Under the pieces are notes generated by a model. It saw only the letters and a list, made by a program, of their open reading frames with translations, was not told the origin of the DNA and ran no database searches. From Algoriphagus sp. (GTDB taxonomy: Bacteria > Bacteroidota > Bacteroidia > Cytophagales > Cyclobacteriaceae), in the NCBI GenBank assembly GCA_021298245.1, contig JAJTDZ010000019.1, positions 1 to 36,929 of the forward strand: a DNA stretch of 36,929 nucleotides. The letters run 5' to 3'. The translations under genes were made by a program, and so were the position numbers. Positions 8,166 through 14,853 of the stretch are shown in pieces (positions within the stretch are counted from its first letter, which is position 1; the number at the start of each line of letters is the position of its first letter).

Positions 8166-9062
8166 ATGACCCAAAACGCTACCGAAAAATCACTTTTAAA
8201 CTGGGTGTTGCTCTTGGTCTTAACGGTGATTTGGGGAAGTTCCTTTATCTTGATTAAGAGGGGATTGGAAGTATTTACTCCGGGAGAAGTGGGAGCCTAC
8301 CGCATGGTAGCTGCAGCCAGCCTTTTGCTTCCTTTATCCCTTCCCCGCATCAAGCAACTAAGTAAGACTCAAGTCATCCATTTATTAATTACAGGATTGC
8401 TTGGAAGTTTTATTCCAGCCTTTCTTTTTCCCATAGCCCAGACCCAGTTGAGCAGTTCACTCACTGGAGTATTGAATGCACTCACCCCCCTTTTTGTGGT
8501 GTTAGTAGGAGCCTTATTTTTCAATACCTCCATTACCCGAAGAAATGGACTAGGCTTGGCCATCGCCTTTGTAGGGGTGCTGGTGCTGGTGACCTTTAAG
8601 GAGGGGGGGAGTTTGGAATCCTTGACAGATATCAATGCCTATGCCTTGTTTGTCATAGCGGCATGTGTATGCTACAGCATCAATTTGCATTTCATCAAAG
8701 CCCGATTTTCCCAGCTGAAATCCATAGAAATCTCCTCGATTTCTTTATTGCTAATTCTCCCCCTAGCCTTGGTGTACTTATTGGCCGGCACAGAATTTTC
8801 AAGCAAGCTTTCTACCCAGCCCCAAGCCTGGGAAGCCTTAGGATATGTTACTATTTTAGGCATGATAGGCACAGCTACGGCTTTGATCCTATTCAATATC
8901 ATGATCAAAAGCGCCAGCCCCTTTTTTGCAAGTTTGGTCACCTATACCATCCCTATTGTAGCTATTCTTTGGGGGGTTTTGGATGGAGAAGTGCTCCTAT
9001 TTGGGCACTACCTGGGCATCGCCGCGGTAATTCTTGGCGTTTGGATTGGCAATAGAAAATAA
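8166..9062 (+). CDS. EamA/DMT family membrane transporter
   Basis: A 298-residue drug/metabolite transporter-superfamily protein with about ten membrane segments arranged as two EamA repeats. The first repeat has VIWGSSFILIKRGLE near the N-terminus, and the second opens around SINLHFIKARF. Family members export or import small metabolites such as amino acids or nucleosides; the substrate cannot be told from sequence. The start is the ATG at 8166. It lies 48 bases after dusB on the same strand and converges on the DUF3810 gene, with 43 bases between the stops. Confidence 0.88.
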   Translation: MTQNATEKSLLNWVLLLVLTVIWGSSFILIKRGLEVFTPGEVGAYRMVAAASLLLPLSLPRIKQLSKTQVIHLLITGLLGSFIPAFLFPIAQTQLSSSLTGVLNALTPLFVVLVGALFFNTSITRRNGLGLAIAFVGVLVLVTFKEGGSLESLTDINAYALFVIAACVCYSINLHFIKARFSQLKSIEISSISLLLILPLALVYLLAGTEFSSKLSTQPQAWEALGYVTILGMIGTATALILFNIMIKSASPFFASLVTYTIPIVAILWGVLDGEVLLFGHYLGIAAVILGVWIGNRK

Positions 9063-9105
9063 GCTCTTTTCTTGTTGAACTAGACCAAGCCTTTTTTTCA
9101 GGAAT

Positions 9106-10185
9106 TTACTCTTTATTTCTTTTTGAGTCCTTGCTCCAAGCATGTACCAGCATGGGTAGTTCTTGGTAGGAGGTAATGCCAGCCTCTATCCCTTGAGACT
9201 TGAGAAAAAGGTCATTGATCCATCGGCTGAATTCCAAAAAAAATGGCTTATAGCGCTCGTTTGCTTTTTGAATGGCTATCAAATCCTGTCTTAATCCAGG
9301 AGGCAAGTTTTTAATCCAAAGCTCCATGCGCTCGGGGGATTCTCTGCGGTAGTCTCTGAGCTGATAGAGAAGCAACCGAAGCTGTGCCGAATACCTCAGC
9401 CGAGGATCGTCTGCATGGGAACAAATCACCCAGGCAAGGAAATTGGCTTCCCCCTCATCGGTCACTCCAAAGCTATGTGCCATTTCATGGGCTATGGTGA
9501 AGGGCTGCTCCAAAGGATGCAAGCTAGGATCAATATAACTTTCTCCAGAATAAGGAAAGTAAATTCCTAAAATCCCTATTCTTCTCATAAACCCTGAAGG
9601 TGGAACTAGCTTGGTACGTGGATTTCCCGTATAATTTATCCCCAAGAGGAAAAGATTTTTACGCATGTTATTCCTTACTACCTCCTCCAGGAGTGCGTAG
9701 TCCATCCACTCATTTATGGCAGCAGTATCCTCTTTTATTTTTAATCGTTCTTGAAAAGCTAAATTTCGGGTGAGCTCCAATTCGGTTTCTAAAATTTCTA
9801 GGGAGAGAGTGGTAGGCAAAAGCCCCAATTGCTGGACGATGGGAGTGCGCTGGTAATTGTATCCCCAAAGCACTAAAAAAAAGAAAATTAGGGCTCCAAG
9901 CGCATTGCAAAGGAAGCGCAAAGAATAATGAAGCTTCTGCTTTCTCCCTACTTGAGCCTTTAGCCGAAAAATAAAAATAATTAGGATTACCCCTATGAGA
10001 ATAAAAAATAAGTAAATGCTCGGAAAGGGCAATTTCCCTAAACTCAGGTCTAGAAGGTTGCGCAGGAAAGGAAAAATTGAACGGGAATATACCCGGTCTG
10101 TAGTCTCGGGAAATTGGGATGCTAGAAAGCGCAGGGCCAAAGCCAAAAGCCCCAAAATGGCCCATGACCAATTTTTCTTGCCCAT
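9106..10185 (-). CDS. DUF3810 membrane protein with HExxH metalloprotease-like motif
   Basis: This 359-residue protein matches DUF3810, a family of unknown function. Three hydrophobic segments lie near residues 8-25, 55-75 and 92-110, followed by a large soluble part. The soluble part contains IAHEMAHSFG (H233, E234, H237) and a downstream DEGEANF segment with E245. This is the arrangement of a gluzincin-like zinc protease, so membrane-bound peptidase activity is plausible but not shown. The ATG at 10183-10185 lies nine bases after the stop of the Nfu-type gene, so the two are almost certainly one operon. Confidence 0.85.
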   Translation of the reverse strand: MGKKNWSWAILGLLALALRFLASQFPETTDRVYSRSIFPFLRNLLDLSLGKLPFPSIYLFFILIGVILIIFIFRLKAQVGRKQKLHYSLRFLCNALGALIFFFLVLWGYNYQRTPIVQQLGLLPTTLSLEILETELELTRNLAFQERLKIKEDTAAINEWMDYALLEEVVRNNMRKNLFLLGINYTGNPRTKLVPPSGFMRRIGILGIYFPYSGESYIDPSLHPLEQPFTIAHEMAHSFGVTDEGEANFLAWVICSHADDPRLRYSAQLRLLLYQLRDYRRESPERMELWIKNLPPGLRQDLIAIQKANERYKPFFLEFSRWINDLFLKSQGIEAGITSYQELPMLVHAWSKDSKRNKE

Positions 10186-10194
10186 ATGTATGGT

Positions 10195-10776
10195 CTATAT
10201 GCCTTCCGCTTGCACTTCCTTTACTTCAGGCAGCATACGGGTGAGTAAATTTTGAATGCCCGCCTTCAAGGTTACAGTACTGGATGGACAGCCAGAACAA
10301 GATCCCTGTAGGAGCACCTTCACTACTCCATCGGCAAAGGAGTGGAATACGATGGCTCCTCCGTCTTGCTCTACGGCGGGCCGGATGTATTCGTCCAGGA
10401 TCCCCTTAATTTTTTTTACTATCTCGGAGTCATTCTCATCAAAAAGAGGATCCTTATCGATAGCTACTTGAACTGCCTTTTGACCAGATTCTAAGTATTG
10501 ACGGATGTGCTCCCGTAGCACCTGCTGAATCTCTGTCCACTCTACCTCCTGGTCCTTGGTGATGGTCACAAAATTGGAGGCGATAAACACCCGCTGAACC
10601 GCAGCAAAATTAAAAAGCTCCTTAGCTAGCTGGCTGTGCTGCGCACTCGCTGCATCAGGAAAATCATAACTGACCCCCTCCTCCACCAACATAAAATTGG
10701 CTACGAATTTTAGGGAGTTAGGATTTGGATTGGCCTCCATGTAGAGGTGAACCGGTCTAGCTTGAGCTTTTAGCAT
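10195..10776 (-). CDS. Nfu/NifU-type iron-sulfur cluster carrier protein
   Basis: This cytoplasmic scaffold or carrier is expected to deliver Fe-S clusters to client enzymes. Residues 8-95 form an Nfu N-terminal domain (MEANPNPNSLKFVAN). Residues about 115-190 form the NifU C-terminal domain, with cluster cysteines C160 and C163 in GSCSGCPSS. I choose the ATG at 10774-10776 (MLKAQARPVHLY), giving 193 residues. The longer frame back to 10878 begins inside the ThuA gene and adds a segment foreign to the family. It is followed after nine bases by the DUF3810 gene. Confidence 0.9.
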   Translation of the reverse strand: MLKAQARPVHLYMEANPNPNSLKFVANFMLVEEGVSYDFPDAASAQHSQLAKELFNFAAVQRVFIASNFVTITKDQEVEWTEIQQVLREHIRQYLESGQKAVQVAIDKDPLFDENDSEIVKKIKGILDEYIRPAVEQDGGAIVFHSFADGVVKVLLQGSCSGCPSSTVTLKAGIQNLLTRMLPEVKEVQAEGI

Positions 10777-10846
10777 GGTGTAGAAGATATGTTTCTTGCA
10801 AAAACCAATTTGAGGGATAGAAGTTCCCCAGGGATTAAAATTTTGA

Positions 10847-11596
10847 TTACTTTTTTGGAAGCTTGCCCTTGGCAGCATACCAAATGCCTCCGTAGAGATG
10901 CTTCAAGAAATCAGCATCTTCCCATACCGCATCCACATGACCCAAGGCAGTATAAAATACCCTTCCTCCTTCAAAGTCATGGTACCAGGCCATAGGGTGA
11001 AAGGCTCCCATGGCCTTGGCTGGCTCGTAGGTACTCTCATCTGCCTGAATCAATACCTTGATGTCGGGGTTCAAACTTTTAAATTCGTATAACTCATCGG
11101 TCCATAGCCAATTTACTGGCAAATGCCAAGTCGCAGGATGCTCTCGATTGACTACTTCCAACCTAAGGGTTTGTTGTCTTGGATGGGCAAGAAAATATCC
11201 CCCAATCATGCGGTTGTACCAAGGCCACTCGTACTCTGTATCTGTGGCAGAATGGATACCCACTACTCCCTTTCCCGATTGTACAAATTTCTGAAAAGCG
11301 GCTTTTTGGGCCTCATTAAAAATTGTTCCCGTAGTACTCATCAACACGACTACGTCGTATTTAGCTAGGTTTTCGTCGTTAAATTGCGAGGCGTCTTCTG
11401 TGGTGTATACAGAAAAAACATGCTTTTCTGCCATTTTTTTAATTGCCATAACTCCGTTAGGAATGGACTGGTGACGAAAACCTGCAGTTTTAGAAAATAC
11501 AAGGACACGAAATTGTCCCCCTTGCTGAGCCAAGCTGGTCAGAGAAATTGACAGAAACAGAATGGCTACCAGAGCGATGGATTTACCTGTGTTCAT
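10847..11596 (-). CDS. Secreted ThuA-domain protein
   Basis: A 249-residue exported protein of the ThuA (trehalose-utilisation) fold, a class I glutamine amidotransferase-like domain of unsettled function common in Bacteroidota. The N-terminal signal peptide MNTGKSIALVAILFLSISL ends near an SLAQQ cleavage site. The mature part has VLVFSKTAGFRHQSIPNG, GVVGIHSATDTEYEWPW and GRVFYTALGHVD, all typical. I choose the ATG at 11594-11596, which gives a clean signal peptide; the earlier start at 11632 would be TTG. It is the third gene after the short-chain dehydrogenase and the VanX-like dipeptidase, 28 bases past the latter. The true substrate is unknown. Confidence 0.88.
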   Translation of the reverse strand: MNTGKSIALVAILFLSISLTSLAQQGGQFRVLVFSKTAGFRHQSIPNGVMAIKKMAEKHVFSVYTTEDASQFNDENLAKYDVVVLMSTTGTIFNEAQKAAFQKFVQSGKGVVGIHSATDTEYEWPWYNRMIGGYFLAHPRQQTLRLEVVNREHPATWHLPVNWLWTDELYEFKSLNPDIKVLIQADESTYEPAKAMGAFHPMAWYHDFEGGRVFYTALGHVDAVWEDADFLKHLYGGIWYAAKGKLPKK

Positions 11597-11624
11597 GGGT
11601 GGTTGGATGGAGGTTAGATGGGGT

Positions 11625-12374
11625 TTATTCAATTATAGTAAATTTTTCTTCTACTTTATTTCTGGAGAAAGCATTGAAATGCCACCATTCGCTACCAATC
11701 CCCGTAAAGCCCGCCCCTTTCATCACCTTCCTTAGAATTTCGCGGTTGGCAACCTGAGCCTTGGTAATACTTCCCTCCGCCAGCATTTGAAGTTCCCGAT
11801 CTGGATAGGCCGGATATCCAAAATAATCGTAAGGAGTTCCCATATCCAAGGGTTTTCCGGATTTCACATCCATCAGGGTAAGGTCGACTGCAACTCCAAA
11901 ATTATGTAGCCCTCCTATTTTGGGATCAGAAACGTACAGTGTCTTGAGACTATCTGGCTTGTCTAGGCCATCCCATAAAATTTGCTGTACACTCCTGGGG
12001 CGTGCCCCATCGTATACCAGTAAACTCAAGTTGGGATAATCCTTTTGCAAGTCTTGTTGTGCTTTGGCTAGCATATCTGCTACCACGGGCTGTAGGTAAC
12101 ATCGGGTGAGGTCCCCGTATACATCTTTTTTGAAAAAATTATCTTCGGTAGAATACTTCAATTCTACCCGGATACCTGGAATGGTCGCTTCAATATCTAC
12201 TAGCCCTTGTTCCAGTAGCATCTTTTCAAGAGCTGTACTTCCTGTAGTTTCATCCAGCGAGTCCTCCCCAGCAAAAAGAGAATCTCTTTGAGCTTCTGTA
12301 AAGTCAGCTTGATCACTTTTGGGGGTAGAGCAGGCCATCAGTATTCCAAAAACCAGGTAGGTGATATTTCTCAT
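11625..12374 (-). CDS. VanX-like D-alanyl-D-alanine dipeptidase, lipoprotein (peptidase M15D)
   Basis: This is predicted to hydrolyse D-Ala-D-Ala outside the cytoplasm, for cell-wall recycling or use of peptidoglycan fragments. A lipobox (GILMAC) puts the lipidated cysteine at residue 15. The VanX catalytic set is complete and correctly spaced: R125/R127 in DGARPRSVQ, zinc ligands H157 and D164 in LHNFGVAVD, catalytic E229 and zinc ligand H232 in SEWWHF. At 249 residues it is full length. The ATG overlaps the stop of the upstream dehydrogenase gene by four bases (ATGA). Nothing nearby (no VanA/VanH) suggests glycopeptide resistance. Confidence 0.92.
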   Translation of the reverse strand: MRNITYLVFGILMACSTPKSDQADFTEAQRDSLFAGEDSLDETTGSTALEKMLLEQGLVDIEATIPGIRVELKYSTEDNFFKKDVYGDLTRCYLQPVVADMLAKAQQDLQKDYPNLSLLVYDGARPRSVQQILWDGLDKPDSLKTLYVSDPKIGGLHNFGVAVDLTLMDVKSGKPLDMGTPYDYFGYPAYPDRELQMLAEGSITKAQVANREILRKVMKGAGFTGIGSEWWHFNAFSRNKVEEKFTIIE

Positions 12375-13135
12375 AGCAAAATATTTTTTTTGATGACTTG
12401 GGCGGAAGCTTGGGCTGTCGGCAATACCACCACGTCGGCCAGCACCACATGTGCAGGACGAGTAAGTGCAAATGCTACGATGTCGGCAATATCTTGGGCG
12501 ACCAAGGGGGTATAGCCCTGATAAACGGTACCAGCGCGTTGAGCATCTCCCTTAAAGCGGACCAAGGAAAATTCTGTTTCTACCAATCCTGGGTGAATTC
12601 CCATCACTTTGATGCCAAATGGGTTCAGATCCATGCGCATGCCCTGAGTTAGTGCATCCACGGCATGCTTGGAGGCACAATAGACGTTGCCATTGGGATA
12701 GACTTCCTTTCCGGCAATGGACCCTATATTGATGATGCACCCTGAATTTCTCTGGGTCATGCCTGGGATAATGGCTTTGGAGACGTATAGGAGTCCCTTA
12801 ACGTTGATGTCCAGCATGGCATCCCAATCGGAAATGCTTCCTGTTTGAATAGGATCTAGCCCGTGGGCATTGCCGGCATTATTGATGAGGACATCTATCT
12901 CGGACCACTCCTTGGGTAGATTCCCTAGAATTTTTTCCACTTGCTCCCGGTCTCTCACGTCAAAAACTAAGGACAGACATCGAATTCCTTGAGGCAATTT
13001 CTTTTCGAACTCCTCCAAACGCTCTGCCCTTCTACCGGTTACGATCAAGTCGTATCCCAATTTGGCAAGGGTCAAGGCACAGGCTTGTCCAATTCCAGAT
13101 GTTGCCCCAGTAACCAGCGCAATTTTATTTTTCAT
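12371..13135 (-). CDS. Short-chain dehydrogenase/reductase (SDR)
   Basis: A 254-residue cytoplasmic NAD(P)-dependent oxidoreductase of the classical SDR type. The cofactor motif TGATSGIG is at 9-16 and NNAG is at 85-88. The catalytic Ser139, Tyr152 and Lys156 are in GSIAGKEVYPNGNVYCASK. RR at 35-36 after the second strand suggests NADP(H) preference. The overall pattern is close to YdfG-like 3-hydroxy acid (serine/malonic semialdehyde) dehydrogenases, but the substrate is not certain. I prefer the ATG at 13133-13135 to a GTG two codons earlier. It overlaps the dipeptidase gene by four bases, so the two are translationally coupled although their chemistry is not obviously linked. Confidence 0.92.
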   Translation of the reverse strand: MKNKIALVTGATSGIGQACALTLAKLGYDLIVTGRRAERLEEFEKKLPQGIRCLSLVFDVRDREQVEKILGNLPKEWSEIDVLINNAGNAHGLDPIQTGSISDWDAMLDINVKGLLYVSKAIIPGMTQRNSGCIINIGSIAGKEVYPNGNVYCASKHAVDALTQGMRMDLNPFGIKVMGIHPGLVETEFSLVRFKGDAQRAGTVYQGYTPLVAQDIADIVAFALTRPAHVVLADVVVLPTAQASAQVIKKNILL

Positions 13136-13148
13136 TTCCACAAGTTAG

Positions 13149-13224
13149 CAGGAAAGCAATTATTTCCTGTTTTCTTCAGCTTGAATTTTGGAAGATGGGA
13201 AAAAGAAAACGTGAAACAGGAAAT
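13149..13224. repeat. Nested inverted repeats between ccmB and the SDR gene
   Basis: Three related arms lie in the spacer. CAGGAAA (13149-13155) can pair with TTTCCTG (13163-13169). The longer ATTTCCTGTTT (13162-13172) can instead pair perfectly with AAACAGGAAAT (13214-13224). The two pairings exclude each other, which is the layout of an attenuator, although it may simply be repeat debris after ccmB. No T-run follows either stem on the minus strand. Confidence 0.45.
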
Positions 13225-13241
13225 GCGCTACTCCAGGTGAC

Positions 13242-13907
13242 TTAACTCCTCCACAAGTAGGGAAACAACAGGTAGGAGGTCGCTGAGACCAAGAAATTGA
13301 TGGCGACCAAACTCAAGATTTTATCTCCGCTCACACTCCAATCTAATCCATCTAGAGCATTTTTAGAAATGCGAATGGCCATCAGCAGGATGGGGATGAT
13401 GACTGGAAAACTTAAAATCGCCATCAAGGTAGCATTGTTGCCTGCCTTTGAAGCAATCCCGCTCACCATAGTCAAACTAGACGCAAATCCTACTGTGCCC
13501 AAGATCAAGTTGAGTAGAAATAGACCTTGATCCTGCACTGGATTTCCGAGAATGACCGAGAAAACTCCGTATCCCAAAAGCCCAAGGAACAAATTGAGAA
13601 AAGAGTTGTAAATAATTTTAGATAAAATGATGGATTCAGGAGAAGCGATGGTGTAGTAATACAATTGCCTACCGGCATGCTCCTGCACAAAACTTTTGGC
13701 CACTGCATTGACGGAAGAAAATAGGAGAATGATCCAAAAAAGTGCATTCCAAGTAGGAATAGATAGACTCCCTGTCTTGGCTCCCACACTGAGGTAAACG
13801 ATAAAAACCGCAGAAATTACGTAAAGTAAAATCCCGTTGAGCGCAAATTTTTGCCTCCACTCTAGAGTGATTTCCTTTTTTAATAAAGCGGCAATTTCCT
13901 TTCGCAT
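13242..13907 (-). CDS. ccmB: Cytochrome c biogenesis heme exporter subunit CcmB
   Basis: CcmB is the membrane subunit of the CcmABCD ABC complex that handles heme for cytochrome c maturation. The 221-residue protein has about six membrane segments. It carries the family's N-terminal KKEITLEWRQKFALNG and the VNAVAKSFVQEHAGRQLYYY stretch. The ATG at 13905-13907 gives the usual length; the frame extended to 14078 runs through the divergent promoter region and is not credible. No ccmA, ccmC or ccmE is visible: downstream on the same strand is a 100-base spacer and then the SDR gene. Confidence 0.9.
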   Translation of the reverse strand: MRKEIAALLKKEITLEWRQKFALNGILLYVISAVFIVYLSVGAKTGSLSIPTWNALFWIILLFSSVNAVAKSFVQEHAGRQLYYYTIASPESIILSKIIYNSFLNLFLGLLGYGVFSVILGNPVQDQGLFLLNLILGTVGFASSLTMVSGIASKAGNNATLMAILSFPVIIPILLMAIRISKNALDGLDWSVSGDKILSLVAINFLVSATSYLLFPYLWRS

Positions 13908-14025
13908 AAAGCAAAGGTAGAAACTTTCTACTTCCTTGCCACCCGCTACCGTACCCCCTGCTCCCTTGTATTCCAAATCCTTAGCCCTTAATTTTACTTT
14001 ATTATTTAAAAAAATCGTTTGGAAC

Positions 14026-14787
14026 ATGGGATGGGAAAAATTTTTTGAGGTATGGATGCGAATTGCAGGAACCACCACCTTGAGGTATTTTGGAATTGCA
14101 GGGGTGGTATTTCTAATTTTTTATGTGCTATTGAAGAAGCCCATGCAACACAGAAGAATTCAGCCCCTGATTCAAAAATGGAAAAACTACCGAAGAGACA
14201 TAGGTTTTTCCCTTTTGACAGTGATCATCTTTGCCACCATAGGCTCCCTAGTATTTGTGGTATTTCGTCCTTATACCCAACTTTTTAGAGATCCTCTTCA
14301 GTATGGATGGGGGTATTTTATCCTCAGCTTTCCTACGATGCTTTTGATTCACGACGCCTACTTTTACTGGGTCCACCGCATCATGCATCATCCCAAGCTT
14401 TACAAAAGAATACACCACGTTCACCACCTTTCTACCAATCCATCTCCTTGGACAGCCTATGCTTTTCATCCTTTGGAGGCTATTCTTGAGGCAGGCATCA
14501 TTCCTTTGATTGCCTTTTGCCTTCCGGTTTCCCAAACAGCATTGGGGTATTTTCTACTTTTCCAATTCATCTACAATGTCTACGGCCATTTAGGTTATGA
14601 ACTATATCCCAAAAATTTTCACAAGCATTGGCTGGGAAGATGGATCAATACGGGCACCGCTCACAATCAACACCACCAGTATTTTCATGGGAATTACGGT
14701 TTGTACACCCTGATCTGGGACCGGCTATTTGGAACCTTACGGGCAGACTACTCCCATAAATACGAAGAAGTCACCCAAAATTCTTGA
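14026..14787 (+). CDS. Fatty acid hydroxylase / sterol desaturase family protein
   Basis: A 253-residue inner-membrane di-iron oxygenase-type protein. The histidine clusters of the family are present: H109, H117, H121 and H122 (HDAYFYWVHRIMHH), HHVHH at 130-134, and HNQHHQYFH with H213, H216, H217 and H221. Hydrophobic segments lie near residues 22-36, 60-80, 93-110 and 152-185. Members hydroxylate or desaturate lipids such as fatty acids, carotenoids or sterol-like compounds; the substrate here is unknown. I choose the ATG at 14026; the longer frame back to 13936 would start at TTG and cross the ccmB promoter region. The gene is divergent from ccmB and converges on the S9 peptidase gene, sharing a hairpin. 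Confidence 0.9.
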   Translation: MGWEKFFEVWMRIAGTTTLRYFGIAGVVFLIFYVLLKKPMQHRRIQPLIQKWKNYRRDIGFSLLTVIIFATIGSLVFVVFRPYTQLFRDPLQYGWGYFILSFPTMLLIHDAYFYWVHRIMHHPKLYKRIHHVHHLSTNPSPWTAYAFHPLEAILEAGIIPLIAFCLPVSQTALGYFLLFQFIYNVYGHLGYELYPKNFHKHWLGRWINTGTAHNQHHQYFHGNYGLYTLIWDRLFGTLRADYSHKYEEVTQNS

Positions 14788-14795
14788 GCGCATTT

Positions 14796-14830
14796 GACAA
14801 AAAAATATCCCTTACCGCCGGCAAGGGATA
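14796..14830 (-). terminator. Rho-independent terminator between convergent genes
   Basis: The stem TATCCCTT (14806-14813) pairs with AAGGGATA (14823-14830), with an inner CC/GG pairing. On the minus strand the stem is followed directly by a run of seven T residues, making a strong terminator for the S9 peptidase gene ending at 14854. In the + direction the same hairpin lies 18 bases past the hydroxylase stop but lacks a T-run, so it is weaker there. Confidence 0.85.
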
Positions 14831-14853
14831 GGTACTAAGGTCATGAGGTTGAC

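Noticed and set aside
10777-10878. N-terminal extension of the Nfu-type protein
   Set aside because: It would run into the ThuA gene, and the family's usual N-terminus begins at the ATG at 10776.
11625-12374. Possible vancomycin-resistance (VanX) gene
   Set aside because: No VanA/VanB ligase or VanH dehydrogenase is nearby, and the protein is a lipoprotein, so cell-wall fragment turnover is more likely than resistance.
13908-14078. N-terminal extension of CcmB
   Set aside because: It crosses the divergent promoter region and adds 57 residues absent from the family; the ATG at 13907 gives normal length.
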